Shown: positions 25,960-35,213 of the stretch, in pieces
Layout of the letters: each line of letters begins with the position of its first letter
Position numbering within the stretch: position 1 is the first letter of the stretch
Assembly: GCA_903921725.1 (NCBI GenBank)
Contig: CAIXRA010000025.1
Location: 62,001 to 126,000 of the forward strand
DNA from: an uncultured Lentisphaerota bacterium
GTDB lineage: Bacteria; Verrucomicrobiota; Lentisphaeria; Oligosphaerales; CAITYL01
Length of the DNA stretch: 64,000 nucleotides
Direction: 5' to 3'
Program-made: the position numbers and the translations under genes
The notes under the pieces: model-generated
Database searches by the model: none
What the model saw: only the letters and a program-made list of their open reading frames with translations
Told to the model about the DNA's origin: nothing

Positions 25960-27204
25960 TCAGGCAAGCATGCCCTCATAGGTCTGCACGCCGTCCACCA
26001 CCTTGCACACGTGGGTGGCATACTTGGCCGCAAAGGCCGGGTGGCTGCGCGGATATGCCAAGTCGACGGCCTTCCTCACTGCGTCCACTGCGTCCGCCTT
26101 GACCAGCGCGCCCGCCGCGCCCTTGTCGCCGCCGCCGAGCATGCGCTCGCCGAGAACGCCGGGGACGGTGCGCACGATGTCGCACATGCTTTCCAGTTCG
26201 GGGCCGGAGATGCGGTACTCGTCGCGCAGGCCGAGACCGTCCTCGCGGAAGATGCGGCCGACCGTCTCGATGTCGCCGTTCTTCCAGGCCGCCAGCATCT
26301 GGTAGAAACGCTTCTGGGCGCCGCAGATGTAGGAGAGGCGGGCGCAGAGTTCGGGGTGCGACGCGCCAAAGCGGGCGAAGATCTTCTTGCAGAGCTCGGG
26401 GTCGCGGACATCGGCCAGGCACTTGATGCCGAACTCCGGTTTCGCCAGCTCCACGAGCTTCTCGCACTCGGAGCGGCGGAGCTTGTAGGTGGATTTTTCC
26501 AGGCCGGGGCGCACCGTGCCGGTGTCAAGGCCGATGATGCGGAAGGGGATGGCACCCTGCCCCAGTGGGACGTACTGGATGGAGCGGTTGGCCGGGTTGT
26601 AGTGCGTGCCCATGCCTTCACGGGCAAAGAGGATCATGATCTGGTCGAGCTGGCCGCAGGGCGAGCCGATGTAGTCGTTCTCCACCGCCTGCGCCAAATC
26701 CACAATCTTCAGCGGGTCGGCGACCTCCATGCCGTTGGCGTCCAGCAGGGAGAGGATGAGGTTCAACGTCAGCGAGGCGGAGCGCGACATGCCGCCGCCG
26801 GGGATGTTCCCGTAAAGCACCGCGTCCACGCCCTGCGTGAGGGGAAACCCCTCGCGGCGCAGGATGTAGTCGACGCCGTAGACGAAGCGCGCCCAGCTGT
26901 CGGCGACCTCCGGCGATTTCGGCGCCGGAACATTGCCGAGCTGGAACTCCACGACGCCGTCGTTGGGAAAATTGCCGCTGTACATGCGCACGCGGTCGGT
27001 TCCGTTCGGGCGGTACGCCATCCAGATGAAGCGGTCGGTGCCGACACCGAACAGTTCGGTGCCGTTGTAGTCGCCGTGCTCGACGCCGAGGCAGAAGCGC
27101 GAAGAGGTCCGGCGCACGCGCGCACCGGTCAGGTCAATCCCCTTGTCCGAAGCCAGCAGCTTGATCTTGTCCACCATCACCCGGTTTTCATCCGAAATCC
27201 GCAT
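25960..27204 (-). CDS. Galactokinase-like GHMP kinase with diverged N-terminus
   Basis: GHMP-family sugar kinase of 414 residues, most like galactokinase. The ATP-loop equivalent is GNIPGGGMSRSASL, followed by GSPCGQLDQIMILF (galactokinase GVMDQ region) and the third motif MLGGGDKGAAGALV. The N-terminal sugar signature, GRVNLIGEHTDYN in galactokinase, is here SSRFCLGVEHGDYN, so the substrate may differ. galM and secreted galactosidases in the window favour a galactose-related role, but another sugar is possible. AAGGA precedes ATG 27204, and a good promoter lies upstream. Confidence 0.85.
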   Translation of the reverse strand: MRISDENRVMVDKIKLLASDKGIDLTGARVRRTSSRFCLGVEHGDYNGTELFGVGTDRFIWMAYRPNGTDRVRMYSGNFPNDGVVEFQLGNVPAPKSPEVADSWARFVYGVDYILRREGFPLTQGVDAVLYGNIPGGGMSRSASLTLNLILSLLDANGMEVADPLKIVDLAQAVENDYIGSPCGQLDQIMILFAREGMGTHYNPANRSIQYVPLGQGAIPFRIIGLDTGTVRPGLEKSTYKLRRSECEKLVELAKPEFGIKCLADVRDPELCKKIFARFGASHPELCARLSYICGAQKRFYQMLAAWKNGDIETVGRIFREDGLGLRDEYRISGPELESMCDIVRTVPGVLGERMLGGGDKGAAGALVKADAVDAVRKAVDLAYPRSHPAFAAKYATHVCKVVDGVQTYEGMLA

Positions 27205-27262
27205 TTGCCCGATCCTTCCGATGACGTTTTCCGCACCGCCCGTCCACGCAATAATAGCTTAT

Positions 27263-27290
27263 AGAATAAACCCATGCGCGGGCAAGTCAA
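27263..27290 (-). promoter_or_regulatory. Promoter of the galactokinase-like gene
   Basis: On the minus strand, TTGACT (27290-27285), 16 bp, TATTCT (27268-27263), about 55 bases upstream of the start codon. It probably drives the long minus-strand run toward galM. Confidence 0.65.
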
Positions 27291-27401
27291 CTGCCCCTCA
27301 AGAAAAGCGGTGCGGGCGTGGACAGCCCGCCGTTGCCGGGATACATTGCGCGTTTTGTGACACGGTCGTCCGGCGACGACCGCCATCGGGGAGCGTGCCC
27401 A

Positions 27402-28778
<1,377 letters not shown>

Positions 28779-28794
28779 ACCCGGAGGCCGCGCT

Positions 28795-28846
28795 CCCGCG
28801 CTCAAAATCGAAGCTTTTTATTCGGAAATCGGAAACCAGGTTGAAC
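28795..28846. repeat. 52-bp repeat upstream of the LolC/E-type gene (copy 2 of 2)
   Basis: Matches 3332-3383 at about 38 of 52 positions, starting CCCGCGCTCAAA. It lies between FHA-MoxR and the permease gene. Confidence 0.6.
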
Positions 28847-28851
28847 GCACC

Positions 28852-30147
28852 ATGAAACGCATCCTCCCCCCCGCCGACATCCTGCTGGCGCTCCGCTACC
28901 TGAAGCCGAAGCGCACCTTCGTGTCGGTCATCACCCTGCTCTCCATTGTCGGGCCGGTCCTGGGCGTCGCCGTGCTGGTCGTCGTCACCGCCGTCATGTC
29001 CGGCTTCGACCGCGACATCCGCGACCGCATCCTCGGTATCCAGGCGCACCTCCAGGTCTTTCCGCTGCGCGACGGCAACCGGGAAACGCCTTTCATCCGC
29101 GACCCCGGCGCCGTCATCAAGGCCGCCGCGGAGGCCGGCTTTCGCGCGGCTCCGCTCATCGAGGGGCCCATCCTGATCCAGCACAGGGACAGGATCATCC
29201 CCAAATTCGTCAAGGGGATCGACCCCAGACTGGAGCCGGGCGTCTCCGACGTCGCCCAAAAGATAAAGGAAGGCACATTCGCGATTGAGGGCAAGCAGGC
29301 CGTCATCGGCCTCAGGATCGCCCGCGAGCTCGGCGTCCGGCTCGGCGACAAGCTCCTCATCCACTCTCCAGCACGGCTCACCAAAAACATCGTGTGGGGC
29401 GAGGACGGCCAGGTCACGGTCAAGAAGACCGACGAGGCGTACCTCCCGGAGGAGGTCACCGTCGCCGGCATCTTCGAGATCGGCGTGTTCCAACTGGACT
29501 CCGAAATCGTCTACGTGACCCAGGACGAGGCCGCCGACATCTTCGCGCTGCCCTGGGGCTCCGCCACCTCCGTCCATGCCCGCGCCCCTGATCCCCTCCG
29601 CATGGACGACGCGGTGAGCCGGCTGCGGCTGAAGCTCCCCGACGTATCCTTCACCACCTGGCAGGAGGCGAACTCCCAGCTTTTTGGCGTCCTGAGCTCG
29701 GAAAAATCCCTGATGCTCTTCGTCCTCTTCTTCATCGTGCTCGTCTCCGCCTTCGGCATCGCCGGCACGCTGATCACCACCGTGGTCCAGAAGACCAAGG
29801 AAATCGGCATCCTCAAGGCGGTCGGCGTGCCGTGGACCGCCGTCTTCCGCATCTTCCTCTACCAGGGCGCCGTCATCGGCCTGGTCGGCACCACCATCGG
29901 AACCGCCGCCGGACTGCTGATCGTCCATTACAGGGACAACGTCTCCGACCTCCTCGGCAAGATTCTGGGGCGTCCCGTGTTCCCGCCGGAGCTTTACTAC
30001 CTGAGCCGCATCCCGGCTCACCTCCTGTGGAGCGACGTCGCCATCATCGTCGGCGGCTCCTTCCTGCTCTGCCTCGCCGCCGCCGTCATCCCCGCCCTTT
30101 TCGCCGCCGCGCTCTCCCCCGCCGACGCGCTGAGAGAGGAGAACTGA
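28852..30147 (+). CDS. LolC/LolE-type ABC transporter permease
   Basis: Inner-membrane permease of the lipoprotein-releasing (Lol) or MacB/FtsX superfamily, 431 residues. The N-terminus carries the LolC/E pattern LLALRYLKPKRTFVSVITLLSIVGPVLGVAVLVVV in short form, a helix near 25-50, a large periplasmic domain (about 55-275) and three C-terminal helices (about 285-310, 330-360, 395-420). If LolE/C, it would pull lipoproteins from the inner membrane for transfer to LolA. No ATPase (LolD) gene adjoins it, which is unusual. The length fits LolC/E (about 400). Confidence 0.88.
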   Translation: MKRILPPADILLALRYLKPKRTFVSVITLLSIVGPVLGVAVLVVVTAVMSGFDRDIRDRILGIQAHLQVFPLRDGNRETPFIRDPGAVIKAAAEAGFRAAPLIEGPILIQHRDRIIPKFVKGIDPRLEPGVSDVAQKIKEGTFAIEGKQAVIGLRIARELGVRLGDKLLIHSPARLTKNIVWGEDGQVTVKKTDEAYLPEEVTVAGIFEIGVFQLDSEIVYVTQDEAADIFALPWGSATSVHARAPDPLRMDDAVSRLRLKLPDVSFTTWQEANSQLFGVLSSEKSLMLFVLFFIVLVSAFGIAGTLITTVVQKTKEIGILKAVGVPWTAVFRIFLYQGAVIGLVGTTIGTAAGLLIVHYRDNVSDLLGKILGRPVFPPELYYLSRIPAHLLWSDVAIIVGGSFLLCLAAAVIPALFAAALSPADALREEN

Positions 30148-30148
30148 C

Positions 30149-30260
30149 CGTCTTCCACCTTTCCACCTTTCCACCTTTCCGTTCTTCCGTTCTTCCGTTC
30201 TTCCGTTTTTCCGTTTTTCCGTTCTTCCGTTTTTCCGTTTTTCCGTTTTTCCGCCTCCCC
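30149..30260. repeat. Fourteen-unit perfect-period octamer array
   Basis: Fourteen contiguous 8-bp units (CGTCTTCC, three ACCTTTCC, then nine units GTTCTTCC or GTTTTTCC, and GCCTCCCC). It begins two bases after the permease stop and ends 30 bases before the Nudix ATG. On the coding strand it is almost pure pyrimidine. It replaces a normal ribosome-site region for the next gene. Confidence 0.9.
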
Positions 30261-30290
30261 CCCATTCCGCAGCCCATTACCTCCAGCCCC

Positions 30291-30815
30291 ATGAAAACCG
30301 ACAGCTCCGAACTGTTTGACGTGTACGACGAGCAGGGCAACCGCATCGGCCTCGCCCCGCGCCGCGAATGCCACGGCAACCCCCGGCTCATCCACCGCAC
30401 CGCGCACGTGGTCGTGTTCAGCACGGACCGCCGGCGGATCCTGCTCCAGATGCGCGCCATGACCAAGGACATCCAGCCCGGAAAATGGGACACCGCCGTC
30501 GGCGGCCACCTCTCCCCGTGCGAAGAATGGGAGGCCGCCGCCCGCCGCGAAATGGGCGAGGAACTCGGCATCCCGGAAACGCTCCAGCTCCGCCTGCTCT
30601 TCCACAGCAAAATCCGCAACACCGTTGAATCCGAGGATGTTGCGGTCTTCGCAACCGATTTCGACGGCCCGTTCCATCCGCCCGCCGACGAGATTGATGA
30701 GGTCCGTTTCTGGACGGCTGACGAACTCCGCGCCGCCACCGGCACCGGCGCGTTCACCCCGAATCTGGAACACGAGTTGCAACTGCTCCGGCAACACGGT
30801 ATTTTGACGGAATGA
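30291..30815 (+). CDS. Nudix hydrolase
   Basis: Hydrolase of nucleoside-diphosphate-linked compounds; 174 residues. The Nudix box runs from GGHLSPCEEWEAAARREM to GEELGI with all catalytic Glu residues. The N-terminus ELFDVYDEQGNRIGLAPRRECH resembles the Nudix group that includes isopentenyl-diphosphate isomerase-like and YfcD-type proteins, so the substrate is not fixed. There is no recognisable ribosome-binding site; the leader is a CU-rich octamer array that could vary in length by slippage. Co-directional with the upstream permease. Confidence 0.9.
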   Translation: MKTDSSELFDVYDEQGNRIGLAPRRECHGNPRLIHRTAHVVVFSTDRRRILLQMRAMTKDIQPGKWDTAVGGHLSPCEEWEAAARREMGEELGIPETLQLRLLFHSKIRNTVESEDVAVFATDFDGPFHPPADEIDEVRFWTADELRAATGTGAFTPNLEHELQLLRQHGILTE

Positions 30816-30881
30816 TTTTTGGCGGCGCACCGCAGGCGCCGTACCGCGCACACCCAACCAGAACCGGCAGGAGAACTCCCC

Positions 30882-31748
30882 ATGGCGTATCACATGATCG
30901 GCGGCGACGGCAAGGAGTACGGCCCCTTTTCGGCGGACGAACTCCGCACGTTTGTGGCGGACGGACGGGCCGCCGCCCAGACGCAGATCCGCGCCGATGA
31001 CGCCACCGCCTGGAGCGCCCTGGGGGAAACCCCGGAGTTCGCCGCGCTTTTCACCGCCGCGCCCCCGCCCGCACTGACGCCGGCGGCCGCGGGCGTCCCG
31101 CCGCCCGTCCCCGCGCCAGCCGCCGTCTCGTCCCAGGAGCTGCCCGTCCCTGAATACGACCTTGACATGGGCGGCTGCATCGGCCGCGCCTGGCGCTTGC
31201 TGACGTCCGATTTCTGGAGCATCGTCGGAGTCTATGCACTCTTCATGCTCATCGTGGCCGTTGGCAGCAGCATACCCATCCTCGGTTATGCGATGTGTAT
31301 CCTGAATAGCGTCATGGCCGGCGGCCTTTGGATTTTCATGCTGAAAAAGGTCCGCGGCCAGACAACGGAGGTATCCGACATCTTCGCGGGGTTCAAGCAG
31401 CCGCTCTTCGTGCCGCTCCTGCTGGTGGGGCTGGTGTCCGGCCTGCTCACCTTTCTCGGCCTGATCTGCTGCATCCTTCCGGGCATCTACCTGTCCGTGG
31501 CCTGGATGCTGGCGCTGCCGCTCGTTGCAGACCGGAAGCTCGACTTCTGGCCGGCCATGGAGACCAGCCGGAAAACCGTCACACGCCACTGGTGGCTCTG
31601 GCTGGGGTTCGGCGTCGTTCTCGGACTGGTTGTCCTGGCTGGTGTACTGGCCCTGTGCGTCGGCGTTTTTGTGGCGGGACCGCTGGTCGCCCTGGCAATG
31701 GCCTATGCCTACAACGACCTGTTCGGGCAGCAACCGCAGGATCAATAA
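30882..31748 (+). CDS. GYF_2-domain multi-pass membrane protein
   Basis: Protein of 288 residues. The N-terminal 55 residues form a GYF_2 (DUF4339) domain with GKEYGPFSADELRTFV and TAWSALGETPEF. A Pro/Ala linker (60-92) follows. The rest (95-285) has about six membrane helices, with IGRAWRLLTSDFWSIVGVY and the ICCILPGIYLSVAWMLALPLV motif typical of DUF975-like integral membrane proteins. Function unknown; GYF_2 domains are thought to bind proline-rich partners. GGCAGGAG precedes ATG 30882. Confidence 0.85.
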   Translation: MAYHMIGGDGKEYGPFSADELRTFVADGRAAAQTQIRADDATAWSALGETPEFAALFTAAPPPALTPAAAGVPPPVPAPAAVSSQELPVPEYDLDMGGCIGRAWRLLTSDFWSIVGVYALFMLIVAVGSSIPILGYAMCILNSVMAGGLWIFMLKKVRGQTTEVSDIFAGFKQPLFVPLLLVGLVSGLLTFLGLICCILPGIYLSVAWMLALPLVADRKLDFWPAMETSRKTVTRHWWLWLGFGVVLGLVVLAGVLALCVGVFVAGPLVALAMAYAYNDLFGQQPQDQ

Positions 31749-31863
31749 GGCATGGCTTGCAGCAAGCCTTCGCCGGATGATTCCGTCCTTCCGCGGTCCT
31801 GCGGCGTGACCGCGCCCGCCGTGACTCACTCCTATATTTTTGAAAGACACGGGGAGTAAAACC

Positions 31864-32490
31864 ATGAGCACCAAGATACAGGTCGTCTTCTACAGCATGT
31901 ACGGCCATGTCTACCGCCTGGCGGAGGCCGTCGCCGAAGGCGCGCGCAGCGTGCCCGGAACTGAGGTCAGCCTCCTACAGGTCCCCGAACTGGTTTCCGA
32001 TGCCGTACTGGAAAAGAGCGGGGCGAAAAAGGCGCGCGCCTCATTCGCGCACATCCCGCTTGCCGATCCATCCGGACTGGCGGACGCCGATGCCGTCATA
32101 TTCGGCACGCCGACGCGCTTCGGCAACATGTGCGCCCAGATGCGCAATTTCCTCGATCAGACCGGCGGACTTTGGGCGAAGGGCGCCCTGGTCGGCAAGC
32201 CCGGAAGCGTCTTCGTCAGCACCGCCAGCCAGCACGGGGGGCAGGAAACCACAATCAGCAGTTTCCATAACACGCTCATCCACCACGGCATGATTATCGT
32301 TGGTGTACCGTATGCGGATGCACGCCTGTTGAACATGACGGAAATCACCGGCGGCTCGCCCTACGGCGCCGGCACCCTGACGGATCACGACGGCTCGCGG
32401 ATGCCGTCGGAAAACGAACTGGCCATCGCGCGTTTCCAAGGCCGGCATGTCGCGGAAATCGCCAAAAAGCTCGCGGCCGCCACCGCTTGA
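31864..32490 (+). CDS. wrbA: NAD(P)H:quinone oxidoreductase WrbA
   Basis: FMN flavoprotein that reduces quinones by two electrons, protecting against oxidative stress. 208 residues. The flavodoxin phosphate loop [40 protein letters not shown] and the C-terminal [24 protein letters not shown] are all WrbA signatures. GGGGAG lies eight bases upstream of ATG 31864, and TATATT at 31833 may be the -10. Alone as a transcript or with the next reductase gene 218 bp downstream. Confidence 0.96.
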   Translation: MSTKIQVVFYSMYGHVYRLAEAVAEGARSVPGTEVSLLQVPELVSDAVLEKSGAKKARASFAHIPLADPSGLADADAVIFGTPTRFGNMCAQMRNFLDQTGGLWAKGALVGKPGSVFVSTASQHGGQETTISSFHNTLIHHGMIIVGVPYADARLLNMTEITGGSPYGAGTLTDHDGSRMPSENELAIARFQGRHVAEIAKKLAAATA

Positions 32491-32708
32491 CCGGATGCGC
32501 CGCACGCCGCATGGACGCCTGCGCCTTCCGCATTGGCGTTCCATGACACGCCCCTCCTTCGCCGGCGGGGCTTTTTCTGCCGTGAACGCGCTTACGCGCC
32601 GGTGGGAATTTCGCGTTTCCGGGTTATCTTGGGCGGATACGGTTTCCGTCTTTCATGATTTGTCCGGGAAGCTGCGTCCGGCCGTTTTCCCCAAAAAAGG
32701 TTTCATCC

Positions 32709-33716
32709 ATGAGCTTCATAGTCCGGTTGAACAGTGGCGCGCGCACGCTGAAGGCGGAGGCCGGCGAGCCGCTCGTGCAGGTGCTCAGGAACGCACGCCT
32801 CCGCATCCCCTCCGCCTGCGGCGGCCGCGGACGCTGCGGCCTCTGCCGCGTCCGCATCGCCCAGGACCTCGGCCCGCTGAACGAGCTGGAAGCGAAGAAG
32901 ATCACGCCGGACGAGCGCGCCTGCGGCTGCCATCTCTCCTGTCAGGTGAAGGTGGACCGCGACCTGGATGTCGCGCTGCCGGAGAACCTGGTCGGCTCGC
33001 GCGACTACCGCGTCCGCGTCACCGCCGTCACCCGCGTTACGCACGACATCGCCCGCGTCCGCGTCGAACTCCTCGAGCCGACGGCCATCGAGTTCAAAGC
33101 CGGCCAGTTCATGGAGTTTGAGACACCGCTGCGCCAGGCCGATGGCGCCATCGCCTGCCGCACCTATTCGCTGGCCTCCGCGCCCTTGGAGTCGCCCTGC
33201 GCCGAATTCATGGTCCGCAAGGTGCCCGGCGGGCTCGTCTCCGGCTGGATCTTCGACCAGGTAAAACCCGGCGACGAACTCAAGCTCGCCGGCCCGTTCG
33301 GCGAGTTCCACCTGAACCCGGGCGAGCGCGACCTGATCTTCATCGCCGGCGGCTCCGGCATGGCCCCCTTCGCCAGCATCCTCAAGGAGATGCAGCACCG
33401 GAAGGACCCCCGCCGCGTCCGCTATTTTTTCGGTGCCAAATCCGTGCGCGACCTGTTCTACCTGGACGAGCTGGCCGCGTTCGGGAAGGCGCTGCCGGAC
33501 TTCACGTTCATCCCCGCGCTCAGCGAACCGCTGCCGGAGGACAACTGGACCGGCGAGACCGGCCTCATCACCGATGTCGTCGCGCGCCACTTCGACGACT
33601 GCGCGCACGCCGACGCCTACCTCTGCGGCTCCCCCGGCATGATCGACGCCTGCATCAAGGTGCTGACCGACCGCGGCCTCTCCCCTCAAAACATCTTCTT
33701 CGACAAGTTTACCTGA
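32709..33716 (+). CDS. Ferredoxin-domain FAD/NAD oxidoreductase (NqrF/CO-dehydrogenase reductase-like)
   Basis: Cytoplasmic flavoprotein of 335 residues moving electrons between NAD(P)H and a partner. The N-terminal plant-type [2Fe-2S] domain (1-90) has CGGRGRCGLC with a distal CHLSC. The FAD domain (about 100-205) shows CRTYSLASAP, and the NAD domain (210-335) has IAGGSGMAPFASIL and CGSPGMIDACI. There is no membrane helix, so it is not a canonical NqrF; it resembles soluble reductases of oxygenases or the MmcC/NqrF-like reductases of anaerobes. Start ATG 32709 has AAGG upstream. It lies between wrbA and thiH. Confidence 0.88.
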   Translation: MSFIVRLNSGARTLKAEAGEPLVQVLRNARLRIPSACGGRGRCGLCRVRIAQDLGPLNELEAKKITPDERACGCHLSCQVKVDRDLDVALPENLVGSRDYRVRVTAVTRVTHDIARVRVELLEPTAIEFKAGQFMEFETPLRQADGAIACRTYSLASAPLESPCAEFMVRKVPGGLVSGWIFDQVKPGDELKLAGPFGEFHLNPGERDLIFIAGGSGMAPFASILKEMQHRKDPRRVRYFFGAKSVRDLFYLDELAAFGKALPDFTFIPALSEPLPEDNWTGETGLITDVVARHFDDCAHADAYLCGSPGMIDACIKVLTDRGLSPQNIFFDKFT

Positions 33717-33844
33717 CCGACACACCCCATGCCGCCGCACTGCTCCACGGCGGAGCGGCTGCCTGATCCAGACGGCACACTGGAGCTGTGAACTGCAAAC
33801 GAGTTCCGCCCCACGGAACCGGCGTGCGCCACCGTAAAGGGGGC

Positions 33845-33873
33845 TTGTTTGACTTTTCCCGGGAAATTGATAG
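33845..33873 (+). promoter_or_regulatory. Possible thiH promoter
   Basis: TTGTTT (33845-33850), 17 bp, TGATAG (33868-33873), 52 bases before the ATG. I looked for a TPP riboswitch in 33717-33925 and did not see its conserved segments. Confidence 0.4.
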
Positions 33874-33925
33874 GTTTCGCGCCTCATTGAAGCCACCGAC
33901 TCATCCGGACGCAAGACACCCTCCC

Positions 33926-35122
33926 ATGCACAACGCCCCCACGCCCTCCGTGCACGACACCGCCGCCCCATCCGCTTCCGCCTTTGCCGCCACACTCGCC
34001 GAATGGCCCGCCGTCCGCGTCCGCGCCGTCCAAGCCGCCTGCACCGAAGCCGATGTCCGCGCCGCGCTCGCCGGTTCGCTCCGCCCCGAACGCGCCCTGG
34101 CCGCCCTGCTCTCCCCCGCCGCCGCGCCGCACCTGGAGGCCATGGCCCGCCGCAGCGCCGCCGTCACCCGCCAGCGGTTCGGCCGCGTCATGCAGTTCTA
34201 CGCCCCGCTCTACGTCTCCAATGTCTGCATCAACAGCTGCACCTACTGCGGCTTCAACTGCAAAAACCAGGTCGCGCGCCGGCGGCTGACCGTGGACGAG
34301 GCGGTGCGCGAGGCGGACTATCTGGCGAACGAGGGGTTCCGGCATCTCCTGCTCGTCGCCGGCGAAGACCCCAAGGGCGTGCCGGTCTCCTACTTCGAGG
34401 AGCTGGCCGGACGCCTCCTTGGCCGCTTCTCCTCCATCGGCATCGAAATCTATCCGATGCCGGAGGCGGACTACACGCGGCTCGTCGCCGCCGGCGTGGA
34501 CCTGCTGACCCTCTACCAGGAAACCTACGACGAGACGCTCTATTCCTCCCTGCACCCCGCCGGCCCCAAGCGCGACTTCCACAACCGCCTTGCCGCCATC
34601 GAGCGCGGCGCCCGCGCCGGCATCGCCTTCCTCGGCGTCGGCGCGCTCCAGGGGCTCAGCGACTGGCGGGTCGAGAATTTCCATGTCGGCCTGCACGCGC
34701 TCTGGCTCCAGAAGGAGTTCTGGCGCAGCTCCGTGTCCGTGTCGTTCCCGCGCATCCGGCCCGCCGCCGGCGCCTTCCAGCCGCCCGTGACGGTCAGCGA
34801 CCGCGACTTCGTGCAGACCCTCTGCGCGCTCCGCATCGTCCTGCCCGACGCCGGCCTCGTGCTCTCCACCCGCGAACCGGCCGCGCTGCGCGACCGCCTC
34901 GCGCTCCTCGGCGTCACCCGCATGTCCGCCGGCTCCCGCACCAGCCCGGGCGGCTACGGCACGGCGGACTCCGGCGGCGAGTCGGAGGGGCAGTTCGCCA
35001 TCGCCGACGAACGCGGCCTGGCCGAGATGAAACAGGTCGTCGCCGGCCTCGGCTTCGACCCCGTCTGCAAAGACTGGGACCCCGCCTACCACGCCGCGGC
35101 GGCTTCCGCGGAGGTGGAATAA
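33926..35122 (+). CDS. thiH: 2-iminoacetate synthase ThiH (radical SAM)
   Basis: Anaerobic enzyme that cleaves tyrosine to dehydroglycine (2-iminoacetate) for the thiazole ring of thiamine. 398 residues. The cluster motif is CINSCTYCGF near residue 100, followed by GFRHLLLVAGEDPKGV, LYQETYDE, GAGIAFLGVGAL-like loop and MSAGSRTSPGGY; the C-terminus ends VCKDWDP as ThiH does. It lacks the C-terminal cluster-binding cysteines of the related HydG, which separates the two even though hydE is in the window. thiG, thiF and thiS are not nearby. The N-terminal 30 residues are Ala/Pro-rich and non-conserved. Confidence 0.92.
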   Translation: MHNAPTPSVHDTAAPSASAFAATLAEWPAVRVRAVQAACTEADVRAALAGSLRPERALAALLSPAAAPHLEAMARRSAAVTRQRFGRVMQFYAPLYVSNVCINSCTYCGFNCKNQVARRRLTVDEAVREADYLANEGFRHLLLVAGEDPKGVPVSYFEELAGRLLGRFSSIGIEIYPMPEADYTRLVAAGVDLLTLYQETYDETLYSSLHPAGPKRDFHNRLAAIERGARAGIAFLGVGALQGLSDWRVENFHVGLHALWLQKEFWRSSVSVSFPRIRPAAGAFQPPVTVSDRDFVQTLCALRIVLPDAGLVLSTREPAALRDRLALLGVTRMSAGSRTSPGGYGTADSGGESEGQFAIADERGLAEMKQVVAGLGFDPVCKDWDPAYHAAAASAEVE

Positions 35123-35143
35123 ACATCCGTCCGTCCGGGACGC

Positions 35144-35191
35144 AAAAAGCCCCGGCCGATGCGGAGTCCGCAACACTGCCGGGGCTTTTTT
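35144..35191. terminator. Bidirectional terminator between thiH and the alpha-galactosidase gene
   Basis: Arms 35144-35156 (AAAAAGCCCCGGC) and 35178-35190 (GCCGGGGCTTTTT) pair perfectly, with T and A tracts for both strands. The genes converge here. The loop holds a 13-bp TGCGGAGTCCGCA palindrome. Confidence 0.92.
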
Positions 35192-35213
35192 ACGGGTGCC
35201 GTCTGGCGCGGCG

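Noticed and set aside
33717..33925. TPP riboswitch upstream of thiH
   Set aside because: The conserved CUGAGA and ACCUGA-type segments are not present in order.
33926..35122. HydG identity for the radical SAM protein
   Set aside because: The C-terminus ends VCKDWDP as in ThiH and lacks the C-terminal cluster cysteines of HydG.
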